A DNA stretch of 64,000 nucleotides from Rhinopomastus cyanomelas (Eukaryota; Chordata; Aves; Bucerotiformes; Rhinopomastidae): the NCBI GenBank assembly GCA_013400115.1, contig VXBP01009446.1, positions 310,001 to 374,000 of the forward strand, read 5' to 3'. Position 1 is the stretch's first letter; each line of letters opens with the position of its first letter. The position numbers were made by a program, and so were the translations under genes. Under the pieces are notes generated by a model that ran no database searches, was not told the origin of the DNA, and worked only from the letters and a program-made list of their open reading frames with translations. Positions 24,901 through 34,400 of the stretch are shown in pieces.

Positions 24901-25064
24901 GCCTGTTGTAACTGTGATCAACTTCCCTTCAGTTCGCAGCCATCGGCCCGACCACCACAGAAGCCCTGGAAGCAGCGGGAATCCCCGTCAGCTGCACTGC
25001 AGAGACTCCAACTCCCCAAGACCTGGCTGCAGGGATCCACAAGGCCCTGGTGCAGAACTGCTGA
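15903..25064 (+). CDS. UROS: UROS, uroporphyrinogen III synthase
   Basis: Nine coding exons join in frame into 264 residues (human 265): 15903-15965, 16734-16817, 17815-17911, 18838-18912, 19858-19932, 22334-22417, 23205-23290, 23848-23946 and 24933-25064. The cytosolic enzyme (HemD fold) cyclises hydroxymethylbilane with inversion of ring D to uroporphyrinogen III, the fourth step of haem synthesis. Diagnostic segments are MKVLLLKDPK, GTLIPVLSFEF, TSPRALEA, SGNAEKLAEYIC, SLTVYQTVQHP with Tyr169 (human Tyr168), VVFFSPSG and FAAIGPTT. Cys73, the site of a common human porphyria mutation, is kept. Residue 61 is Cys where human has Phe. In mammals UROS has a noncoding housekeeping exon 1 and an alternative erythroid promoter; I number coding exons from 2 by analogy. 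It converges on EDRF1. Confidence 0.97.
16130..16672 (+). mobile_element. CR1 3' fragment
   Basis: Sense, ending TTCTGTGATTCTGTGAT in UROS intron 2. Confidence 0.9.
16734..16817 (+). CDS. UROS: UROS coding exon 3
   Basis: Residues 22-49, ELASYGLQGTLIPVLSFEF to ESLFEK. The acceptor is TTATAG and the donor AAG|GTAAGT. Confidence 0.96.
16975..17250 (+). mobile_element. CR1 3' fragment
   Basis: Sense, with TTCTCCCAAATTCCTAATGA, ending CCTTTCCGTTCTATG. Confidence 0.88.
17410..17670 (+). mobile_element. CR1 3' fragment
   Basis: Sense, ending CTGATGTTCTGTGATT. Confidence 0.9.
17815..17911 (+). CDS. UROS: UROS coding exon 4
   Basis: Residues 50-81 plus one base. It contains LSHPESYGGLVCTSPRALEA and Cys73. 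The acceptor is AAGTAG after a long T-rich tract. Confidence 0.96.
18011..18395 (-). mobile_element. CR1 fragment
   Basis: Antisense, beginning with the octamer tip ATCATAGAATCATAGAATGG. Confidence 0.92.
18838..18912 (+). CDS. UROS: UROS coding exon 5
   Basis: Residues 82-106, AWSKSLEQQWNAK to VVGKATAAL. The acceptor is TTTCAG and the donor TTAG|GTGAGA, phase 1. Confidence 0.96.
   Translation, partial: PGQSPLNNSGMPNRRTWWGRLQLL
19025..19105 (+). mobile_element. CR1 3' tip
   Basis: Sense, GACCTTAAAGGTCTCTTCC. Confidence 0.8.
19170..19555 (-). mobile_element. CR1 fragment
   Basis: Antisense, TTTTGGCTGGCAGAGACC subtype. Confidence 0.88.
19590..19830 (-). mobile_element. CR1 fragment without tip
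   Basis: Antisense body (TAAACCCTGTCCCTGAGC), ending within about 50 nt of the UROS exon 6 acceptor. Confidence 0.82.
19858..19932 (+). CDS. UROS: UROS coding exon 6
   Basis: Residues 107-131, VEEVGLTPQGEKSGNAEKLA to YICS. The acceptor GTTCCAG follows a pyrimidine tract just downstream of an antisense CR1. Confidence 0.96.
20405..20775 (-). mobile_element. CR1 fragment
   Basis: Antisense, GTTCAGGTTGGGAAAGACC subtype. Confidence 0.9.
21430..21815 (-). mobile_element. CR1 fragment
   Basis: Antisense, GAGGCTGGAGAAGCCCTC subtype. Confidence 0.9.
22334..22417 (+). CDS. UROS: UROS coding exon 7
   Basis: Residues 132-159. It contains LLFPCGALKREVLP. There is one residue more than human before LLFPCG. 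The donor is GTTGAA, an unusually weak match to consensus. Confidence 0.94.
22758..22955 (+). mobile_element. CR1 fragment
   Basis: Sense, from GAAGAGGGGAGATTGAGG to the CAGGGGGGTTGGAGC end, truncated before its tip. Confidence 0.85.
22956..23075 (-). mobile_element. CR1 fragment
   Basis: Antisense body (GGTAGCTGTAGAGAGCAAG) abutting the sense copy. Confidence 0.8.
23205..23290 (+). CDS. UROS: UROS coding exon 8
   Basis: Residues 160-188, GISLESLTVYQTVQHPDL to SYFSQQ. It includes Tyr169, equivalent to human Tyr168 in the active-site cleft. The donor is CAG|GTAACT. Confidence 0.96.
23390..23475 (+). mobile_element. CR1 3' tip
   Basis: Sense, GACCTTAAAGGTCTCTTCC, about 100 nt past UROS exon 8. 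Confidence 0.8.
23848..23946 (+). CDS. UROS: UROS coding exon 9
   Basis: Residues 189-221, GIPASVVFFSPSGVRFCLQ to LINRVK. The acceptor is CTCAG and the donor AAG|GTATCT. Confidence 0.96.
24155..24615 (+). mobile_element. CR1 3' fragment
   Basis: Sense, ending CCTGATGTTGTGTGATTC. Confidence 0.9.
24616..24750 (-). mobile_element. CR1 fragment
   Basis: Antisense body (GAGCAGGTTGCTCAGAGCCC). Confidence 0.75.
24933..25064 (+). CDS. UROS: UROS coding exon 10 with stop
   Basis: Residues 222-264, FAAIGPTTTEALEAAGIP through ETPTPQDLAAGIHKAL, ending QNC and TGA. Confidence 0.96.
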   Translation, partial: FAAIGPTTTEALEAAGIPVSCTAETPTPQDLAAGIHKALVQNC

Positions 25065-25633
25065 GGGCACAGGGCACCCTGGAAGGGGCACACGGTGCTG
25101 TTGAAGGCTTTTCCATTTTCCAGACCTGCTGTCCTGTGAGAAAGGATTTGTCAGGACTGGGCATCACCATCCCCTTCATCAGGGCCTGGTGTGAGAAGCT
25201 TCTCTTTAGATACCTAAGGAATCTAGATGTGTCCAGAGTATCCTACAGCATCTAGTAGTTCCCTTAGGGTTAGTATTTGGTGTGGACATGCCTTGAGAAC
25301 TACTTGTAAGAGGCTAGTCTGTGTCAGTGATTGAAATACATGTTTGACCTCAGGTATCTCCTAGACCCACAGCGTCAGGACTTCACGTCTCTGTGCAGTT
25401 CTAGACACACAGTGTCTTTTTCCTCTGTGAAAGAAAATGCTTAGAAAGGGTTCTTCTCTGGTGCTTGTTCTGCTTTTCAAATGTTTATATCAAAGTGATG
25501 ACTGTAGCTTCTCCATGGAGTAGGAGACTTCTCATAGCACAGTTGCACCGTGTGGAGCGATCACCACTGAAACATCTTCAGTCTTAAAATAATCGGGTTT
25601 GGCTGCTCTTCCTGTGATGGAGGGGGAGTTATC

Positions 25634-25639
25634 AATAAA
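25634..25639 (+). other. UROS: UROS poly(A) signal
   Basis: This is the first AATAAA after the UROS stop codon, 570 nt downstream. It implies a 3' untranslated region of about 0.6 kb with no repeat in it. Confidence 0.7.
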
Positions 25640-25704
25640 CAAACTGGTTTAGCATCATTCATACTGGCAGCATGAATTAGTGGGGATGTGGTTTATGCTG
25701 TGAT

Positions 25705-25795
25705 TGTTTATCTAGGTGATCCTGCTGTGGCAGGGGGATTGGATTAGATGATCTTTCGAGGTCCCTTCCAATCCCAAATGGTTCTATGATCAGAG
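25705..25795 (+). mobile_element. CR1 3' tip
   Basis: Sense, GGTCCCTTCCAATCCCAAAT. Confidence 0.88.
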
Positions 25796-26114
25796 AGAGA
25801 AGGAAACTCCTGTTGAGCACTAGTACTGCCTTCACTAGCACCAAGGGATGGTTGTTGAAGATTTAAATCATAACTGACTCAGTTATAATCCTCATGGAAG
25901 TCAAAGGCAGTAACAGAGTTTCTGCTTAATGCAGTCCAAGGCCTCGATTCGCAGTGCTGCACTTGGAAGAGGAGTTCATTTGGATCCAGTTACCTCAATG
26001 TAAACTGAAGTGTGTGCAGATCTGTCTCACTGGCCCCACAAGACACGTTTTGCTTCATAAAGCAGCTGTTTCTTGAGATGGAACAATTTCAGAAGTACAG
26101 CATAACCTTCTGAC

Positions 26115-26325
26115 CCCTGAAAGGAGCCTGTCAGAAGGCTGGGGAAGACTGTTCACAAGGGCAGGGAATGATAGGACGAGGGTTGTGGTTTGAAGCTGGA
26201 AAAGGGCAGATTGAGGCTGGACAGGAAGAAAAAGCTCTTCAATATAAGAGTGATGGATCCCTGGAACAGGCTGCCCAGAGAGGTGGTGGTGGCCCCATCC
26301 CTGGAGCCATTCAATCAGCCTTCCC
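26115..26325 (+). mobile_element. CR1 fragment without tip
   Basis: Sense, GAACAGGCTGCCCAGAGAGG. Confidence 0.8.
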
Positions 26326-26749
26326 CAGATCCCCCTACCAGAGCCCCAGTGCCAGCTGCTGCAACACAGCAGCTCCTACCTAATTAAGCAGCAGGAGATG
26401 CATCCTGCAGAGGATGGATCTTACCCAACAGCTACAACCTTCTCCAAAGCCTGAAGCACCCTCTGGTTTGTTACTGGTCTGGCAGGTTACAGCCCTGATC
26501 CCAGTGACTCAGTTAAATCGTGTAGAACCTTCCTTGTGTTTTGTTTGAAGGAAGCAACAAGTCCCACAGCTGCCCCCAAGATGTCAGCTGGTTGCCTTGA
26601 CCTCTGCCCTGCTGCATCAGGTCTGAGCAGTGGGGCTTGGCTGGACTTTCCCTTCCTGGTAGGAGTCTGCCTTAGCCACCCCACAGTGGCTCTCAATTTC
26701 TTTTCCGAATCATTCAACAGGACAGACACTTACAGCTGCTGTCCTTTTG

Positions 26750-26915
26750 CATCTGGAAGGGGCTGCCCAGGGAGGTTGGGGAGTCTCCTTCTCTGGAGAT
26801 GTTTAAAACCCACCTGTGTATGTTCCTGTGTGACTGGATCTAGGTGATTCTGCTGTGGCAGGGGTCTGGACTCAACCATCTTTCGGGGTCTCCAATCCCT
26901 GATGTGACAAGATGC
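26750..26915 (+). mobile_element. CR1 3' fragment
   Basis: Sense, GGGGCTGCCCAGGGAGGTTG. Confidence 0.88.
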
Positions 26916-27102
26916 TCTGGCACAAGGTGCTTTTGCTTCTCTCGGGTTTCTTCTGCAGACAAATCAAAGCTGCACCTCCAAATCCAGCTGGAGCTTGCCA
27001 CAGTAGATGATTCTACAAACAAGTTATCCAGGTGAAAACAAAACACATCATCATGATTCTCTCAGTGCGGCAGTAAGACTCATCAGAACAAAGATCTGCG
27101 GA

Positions 27103-27425
27103 TCACAGAATCATTTAGGCTGGAAAAGACCTTTCAGGTAGAGTCCAACCACTAACCCCATTGGCCCAAGACCACCCCCAAACCCCATCCTTGAGCTCCA
27201 CATCTCCATGACTCTGAAACACATCCAGGGACAGTGATTCAACCCCCACCCTGGGTAACCTGCTGCAAGGCCATGAGGAGAATCACCTTAGTGGAAAGGG
27301 TCCTCAGGCCTTGGAACAGGCTGAGGGTTAGGGTTCTCCTCATGGCCAACCTCAACTTCCCCTGCTGCAACCTGAGTCCACTTCCTCTTCCTATCACTTG
27401 TTCCTTGGGAGCAGAGACCAAAACA
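27103..27425 (-). mobile_element. CR1 fragment with internal inversion
   Basis: Antisense copy in which 27283-27333 runs in the sense direction, bounded by 14-bp inverted repeats at 27269-27282 and 27334-27347. Confidence 0.85.
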
Positions 27426-27699
27426 TGGTGCCACTTTCGAGCCGCAAATCAGGAAGTGCTGGCAAACAACGACAAGCAGTAACAAGCCACATTTCTGTGG
27501 AGAAACATTAAGTCAGTAGATGTCTTCATCAATAATCCTACGTAATCCCAAATCCCACAGGCCTCACTTCACAGACAGTCCCTACTCTCTTTCAACCAGT
27601 TCCAGTTCTGCTGAGCCTTTTGCTTCTCCTAGGAGAGTCTTAACAGCTGTGACCAACAACAGGCGGAGCGAGCCCCGAGATTTATGTAATAAATAAATC

Positions 27700-27727
27700 T
27701 TTATTCAAAAATAAGCTCTGCTTTATT
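27700..27727 (-). other. EDRF1: EDRF1 poly(A) signals
   Basis: Two minus-strand AATAAA hexamers lie at 27722-27727 and 27700-27705, about 590-610 nt past the EDRF1 stop. Plus-strand AATAAA motifs directly adjoin them (about 27688-27697), so both strands carry signals at this convergent boundary. Confidence 0.75.
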
Positions 27728-28309
27728 CACAGTTTGAAGTCAGAAAAAGGTTAACAGTATGGATCAACTCGAACCCAGCGACACCCGTTCACTCGCTGGG
27801 GTAACAAACGCCCCGGTGGCGGCTGACGTGGGCAGCAGTCTGCCACCCGAGCGGGAAGGCACGTGCTTTGCGCTGGACACGGACCGCGGTGCGAGCGGCG
27901 TGTCCCTCTGGCCACAAGCAGCAGGAATCTCCTCACCCCGCAGCGGTCTGCGTTACTGGTTTGAGCGCAGCCTTGCTGGCAGAGTGGGTTTTGTTAAAGA
28001 GCAAACCAGAGCGACCGGGAGGTTGTGTCTCTCTACAAAAGGTTTAACAACATCACTGCCCATCCCCAGTGCCTGGAAGACTGACTTCCCCAACATAAAA
28101 ACCTCTTCGTTTATATCCCGAGACTCAAGCTGGCCCTTCAGAGACCAGTAACAGAACCACTACAGCAGCAGCAGTCTGGCCCTTTCCCAGATGCACGACA
28201 TCACCTTCCACACGTGGAAGCACCACAGGGTGAGGGTGGTGCTGGCCCCACGCACAGCAAGGCACTGGTTCTGCTGTCGTGCAGTGTTTCCCTCTCCAGA
28301 TTCCCCCCT

Positions 28310-28481
28310 TCACTGGACTCCCCCATTACTGGTGTCATTGCTCTGTGTCAGCTGTCCCAGCAGATTTAAGATGGTCTCTGTCCTCTCCAGCAGAGTTGTG
28401 CTTCTGTTGGCAGTCGCACGCAGCAGCAGGGAGTAAACGTGCTTGTTTGTCTGAAGGACGACTTCTTCCTCGTTAATGCCC
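28310..28481 (-). CDS. EDRF1: EDRF1 exon 25 with stop
   Basis: Residues 1170-1226, with QTNKHVYSLLLRATANRSTT and LLGQLTQSN, ending GGVQ and TGA (human ends SNAVQ). The acceptor is TTCCAG. Confidence 0.95.
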
Positions 28482-31400
28482 CTGGAAAGAAAACAAGATA
28501 CTCAGTGCACTGCTCAGGCCAGCAGTCTGTAACCGAAAAGCATCATCAGAATTATTCCTCAACAACGACAGCTCTTTGTTCCTATTTCCTACCACTCCTC
28601 AGCCCAGCTCTGACTGCAGGAGGGACAAGGTGTTTGGAGTCTACTTGTCTCTCCTCTGGTCATTTCATTTTAACAATTCGTAATCCCAAATCACATCATG
28701 AACCCTCCAAACCCCAGGCCAAATCTCAGTGCTTTTGTCTGATCTGATGCCACCAAATGCACAGGGACATCTGAGCACGTGGCACATGTGGGCTGTCTGC
28801 TCCCCTGCCAAAGCTCTGCCCTCCTGGCCATTACAGACACTGTCACCCTGTTCAAGCCCAAAGCCTGTGACTGGCGTCATTCACTCCATTTCACACATCC
28901 AAGCGACTTCAACAACCTCCAGCAGCTCGAGGCTTGGGGAGCACTGGCCTGGGGAAAAGGACCTGGGGGTATTTGTTGGCAGCCAGCTGAAAAGGAGCCA
29001 GTAGAGTGCCCAAGAAGGCCAACGGCATCCTGGCCTGGATCAGCAACAGGGTAACCAGCAGGAGTAGGGAGGTGATGGTGCCCTTGTACTCTGCACTTCT
29101 GGTCCAGTTCTGGACACCATAGTCTAAGAACAGTGAGGTGGTGGAGTGGGGCCACAGTGAGGCTGGGGAGAGGACTGGCAAACAGGCCCTATGAAGAGCA
29201 GCTGAGGGAACTGGAGTTATTTAGTGCAGAGAAGACTGAGAGGAGACCTCATTGCTCTCTACAGCTATCCCAAAGGAGGTTGCAGAGAGGCTGGTGCTGG
29301 TCTCTTCTCCCAAATTACTAATGATAGGATGAGGGGAAATGGCCTCTAGATGTGTCAGGGGAGGTTTAGATAGGATCTTAGGGAGAAGTTCTTTGCTGTG
29401 AGTGGTTGGGCACTGCAACAGGCTGCCCAGGGAGGGAGAGGAGTCCTCATTCCTGATGGTGTTTAAAACTGAGCAGCTAGAGCACTTGAGGCTGTGGTGT
29501 AGGGGTCAGGGAGCTGCTGGGCTGAGGGCTGGGCTTGTGATCCTGCAGGTCCTTTCCAGCCAGGATGATTCAATGATTCTTTACAACAGGACACAGTTCC
29601 ATGCTCCACACAGAAGAGCTGCTCCCCCTCTGCTAGGCTGCAGACTAAGCTCCCACCTTATTAGACAAATGAATCTCTTATCACACATGTGCTGGGGTCC
29701 TGCACTGTCTCCTCTTGGCCACTCTGCTCTGCTACAGATCCAGGACTAATAAATAAGTGGCCCAAACCAAGAACCAAGTAGATCTGCTGCCACTGATACA
29801 ATCAGTAAGTTGTGCATGCGCTGGCGCAAGAAGCAGGCAGCTTCACTCCAAATGCTTCATGAATTACACAGAAATGGGGAAGCAAATTAAATTCCTCTCA
29901 CTCGGCAGAATCAGGCAGGATTACAAATTGAACACAACAGGTAGTCAATAAAATTAAAAGCCACTGAGATGTGAAGGATTTCCTGGACAAGTGAAAGGAA
30001 TTCCCAGAACGGAGCGTGACTCTCAATTCCTTCTCTTCTCTGCCAAGTTCAGTTACACAGTTAAACTTTTAGAGGGCACAACTCTGAGTTCAGACAGTTT
30101 TAGTGCTCTGGTTTGCAAGTTCCGCTACAGAGTGCTGATCCTACCCCATCTTCATGTTCATCCAAAGTGCATGAGACCCTGAAAGGGCATTAGTGAGCTC
30201 CAGAGTCCTCCCTTTTCAGCCTATTAGCACACGAGGCAGGCGTTACCTTCTCCTACAATGCAGGAAGGTGTGCAAGACGTACATAAGGTGCTAGAAAGGC
30301 TCAGCACAAGCTGGCTTTTAAGCTCAGCCTCAACTCTTGCTTGTGAGAAATTTGTTACTCCCATTTTTATGTTCCTGTGTGACTGGATCTAGGGGATCCT
30401 GCTGTGGCAGGGGACTGGACTGGATGATCTTTCTAATCGCTAATGTTCTGCAATTTTACAGTATGAAACTCAAATCTGAATCTTCAGAGCAAAAATCCTG
30501 AGAGACGACGACGAGAAAGGAAATGGGGAGGAAAATCCCACAAACCACCACCTCCCTTTACTACAAGACAACGGAACTATAAGCACTTACTCAGTTGCTG
30601 GGGACATCTACAAGACAACGGAACTATAAGCACTTACTCTGTTGCTGGGGACATCTACTTGTTCACACACAAACTGCTCCCCAACCCTCCTGTTTCACAC
30701 AGTCCGACTGCCACCTTGTGGAAGCCCTGGTTTGAAACCACCACCACCTGGGCTGCCACTCGGCTCCTGTGATTTACCAGTCTCCTGTTACCAGCAGCTC
30801 AGTTCCTGGGCGTTAACAGCTTAATTTCACAGTTCACTTACAGCAAACTAACGCTTGTACCTGCTTGTACCTGAGGAACTTCAGCATATGAAGGAGAAGC
30901 CACAGTTGCTCTGAATCCCAGCAGCAAGACAGATAATTCGTTAGGAAATCCTTTAACAACAGTGAGTATCTCTCACACAGCCTCCCTCTATTTCCTGCTT
31001 CACTCATCACAATCACTCTGGTTGGGAAAGACCCCTGTGATCGAGTCAGAGTCCAACACCTATTCTGAAGTGATCTGCATGCCCTTGTTCTGTCCTGGAG
31101 TGCCATCAGCAAAGAGGAGAGACAAAAGCTCCCCAGGACAGCGGTGGAGTAGCTGGCCTTGGAGATACTTAAACAGCTGGACCTGGTGTGGAGGCACATG
31201 GTTTAGAGGTGAACTGGCAGTGCTGGGTCAAAGGCTGGATTTCATGATCTTAAAAAGTCCTGTCACAGAATCCCAGAACATTAGGGATTGGAAGGGACCT
31301 CGAAAGATCATCCAGTCCAATCTCCCTGACACAGCAGGATGCCCTAGATCCAGTTGCACAGGAACATGGCCAGGCGGGTTTTAAACATCTCCAGAGAAGA

Positions 31401-34400
31401 CTCCACAACCCCCATGGGCAGCCCCTTCCAGTGCTCCGTCACCCTCACTGTGAGGTGAGATTCTGAGCCAATGAGATTCTGGGGGATGCTCAACAACAAT
31501 GTTTCTTGGTCATCCCCCCAACTACACACAAAACAACAGCACATGTGAAAACCATAGATACTCAAGGTGAATCTCCACACAGAACAGTCACCTCCATCAG
31601 ACAATAAATCAACAGCTTGTGTGGATCCACAGGAGGAATCGCATCAATGCACGTTCCACTCACCCAATCTTCTTCTTGGTTGAAGTTAACAACTTAATGG
31701 ATTGGAGGAGAAGAAATGACAGCCTGGACTCAAAGATACTGAGCAGTTTCAACACTTCCTCTTTGTTAAGGCCAGCAGAGCAATCGTTGGGTGATGGGTT
31801 CTCAGTGTGACTTGTGTCCTTGCTCATCTGTAGGGAAAACAAACCCATTTCACTGCAATTAAACCTTGCTGAGGTCAGACACCATGTTTGCACGTTAGTT
31901 ACTCCACAGCTATAACCTCCCACACTTTAAGATCCCAATATTAAATGTAGTACACAAAGAATTCCCAGCTGCTCTAAGTTCTCCAGGAAGGTTTTAGGGA
32001 ATAAGGGATCTTTATGGGATCATGTAGAGCTTTAACACCCAGTTCGCTCACGCTGTTGACATCCACACACAAACACATTCTAATCCATCTCAGGATTAAA
32101 AGGTCGTTCTCAATGTTTTATCTGCCTCACTTACAGCCTAGAAGTGAAGTGCAGCAGGATCAAACCCTGTCCACACCAGCTGCACAACTGTGTTAACTGC
32201 CCCACGACCAAGTTATTTGTAAAGAGGAGGCAGAAGGGAGCAGGGAATGCCACCCCTGGTTTGTGTGTGGACGCTCCTGACTTGCGTTTACCTGTTCACT
32301 TTCTGCCACGAGCTCTTTCCTGATGAGCTGGAACGCACCCTTGGTTTTCATCATTACATCTAGGGCCCCAAACAGAGTCTTCAACTTGGCAGCACTGCTG
32401 TTCTGGCCTGGAAAGTTAAAAAGGACAGAAATGGCTTCTGTGACAGACTGCGCTGTTCTTCCTGCACGAGGTCTCACAAGAGAGCCATGTCATGTCAATG
32501 TCTCGAGTTGGGTGAAACCAAGTAAGGCTGGAGCACCTCTGCTATGAAGACATGCTGAGGGAGCTGGGGCTGTTCAGAATGGAGAAGGCTTCAGGGGGGG
32601 CTTATAGCAGCCTTCCAGTACCTGAAGGGGCTACAGCAAAGCTGGAGCAGGACTTTTTAGGAAGGACTCTGGTAATAGGACAAGGGTGACAGGTTCAAGC
32701 TACAAGAGAGAAGACTTAGATTGGGTTTTTGTAAGAAATTCCTCCCTGTGTGGCTACTGAGACACTGGAACAGGTTGCCCAGGGAGGTTGTGGCTGCTCC
32801 ATCCCATCAAGGGCAGCCCTATCTGGTGAGAGGTGTCGCTGCCCATGGCAGGGGGTTGGAGCTGGGTAATCCCCAAGGTCCCTTCCAACCCAAACCAGTC
32901 TGTGATTTAACTCTGTTCTGTGAAGCAGATTACTCCTTCCATACAAAGTCATCTAGAAATCAAATTAACCAGCAATAGTTGAAAAGCTATTGTAGCAAGA
33001 GAGCAGAACTCACTGGCCATCTGGAACTCCGCAAAGGCCACTCTCTCCAGCTGCACGCGGAGGAACTCGCAGGGCGCGTCCTTCAAGAGCTGGAAGAGCC
33101 GCACTGCTTTGCTGTAGTGAAGATCAGCAAGCACCCGGTGCTGCTTCCTCAAGTGTTCATCACCAACCTGCACTCCAAGTAGGGTAAAAGTAAATCCCAC
33201 GTAATTTCTGATAGATAAAAAGCTCTTCATGTGTTGGGACTTGAGGTACCAACAGTTGTTCCCCAGCTTGTTTCATAGTGGTTCATCTAAATGTCTGCAC
33301 ATTTCCAGACTACAACTACCAGCCATCATCTTCAAAGCTACTCTGACTTCACAGCTAGTGTCACAAACTCACACCAAGTAGAGCTACAAACAACAATGTG
33401 GGGGAAATAAAGCAACCAGAAGGCAACACACACATCTAAACTACCTACATTAAGCTTTGATAAATCACACAGTCACGTGCTAATGGCTGCTTAAGTGTCA
33501 CAAGAACACCTTGGACAGAAAAATTCCCCACAGAAAATATTGATGGCCTCTGCAGAATGCTTGGAACCACTTAGAGGGATTCATAAAGGTCAGCCACAGG
33601 ATAAATGTTCAGAGCTGGCTGTCCTTACGTCTCACAAGGATTTACAAATAAACCCTCTCTCACAGTTGTTGGTTAAATAGAACTTAATCCTCTGGTTTCA
33701 CACATTCTAACTACCTTCACAACTAAAGGTAGAAGGATCAATACCAACGTGTCCAATATGAGAAGGAACTTCTTCATAGTGAGGGTGACAGAGCACTGGA
33801 AGGGGCTGCCCAGGGGGGTTGTGGAGTCTCCTGCTCTGGAGACATTTAAAACCCACCTGGACATGTTCCTGTGTGACTGGATCTAGGGGACCCTGTGTGT
33901 CAGGGGGATTGGAGTGGATGATCTTTCGAGGTCCCTTTCCAATCCCTAATGTTCTGTGATTCTACGATTCTGTGTCCCATGTTTGATTAAGGATGGAACC
34001 TGCACACACCACCAAACCAGTTTGCACCAGTACCTGGTTCCTCAGGCAACTGTGGTACATGGAAGCAAGCCGGTGGTGGATGGTTGCAGCCCGATACTGG
34101 CAGAGAGGCTGTCGTGGAGACACCGTATCCACATCGCAGTACTTCAAGGACTTCATCATGGCTTCACTGACCTCCTTCTCTATCTGCAAAACAAGTCAAG
34201 ATGACACCATCTGACTACTTCTGACCACTAAAACACCAAGTTAAAACTTCATTTTCTTCTCATTATTTTCTTCTCATTAAGCAAAACCTTATAAATGAGT
34301 GCCTGAGCATTTAATGGTTTGCAAGAACCAGAGAAACTCTTTGGCTGGTTCACAAATCCATCCAGTATCAGCTTTTCCCTCCCTCTTTAGTTTTCCAGGG

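Larger units (their letters stand above)
25640..27699. other. UROS-EDRF1 intergenic gap (position of MMP21 in mammals)
   Basis: It holds four CR1 fragments (25705-25795, 26115-26325, 26750-26915, 27103-27425) and unclassified DNA. I looked for and did not find a metalloprotease zinc site (HExxHxxGxxH), a cysteine-switch PRCGxPD or haemopexin-like exons on either strand. Confidence 0.7.

Noticed and set aside
27321..27336. Telomere-like GGGTTAGGGTT
   Set aside because: Only about two units, inside a rearranged CR1; not an interstitial telomere tract.
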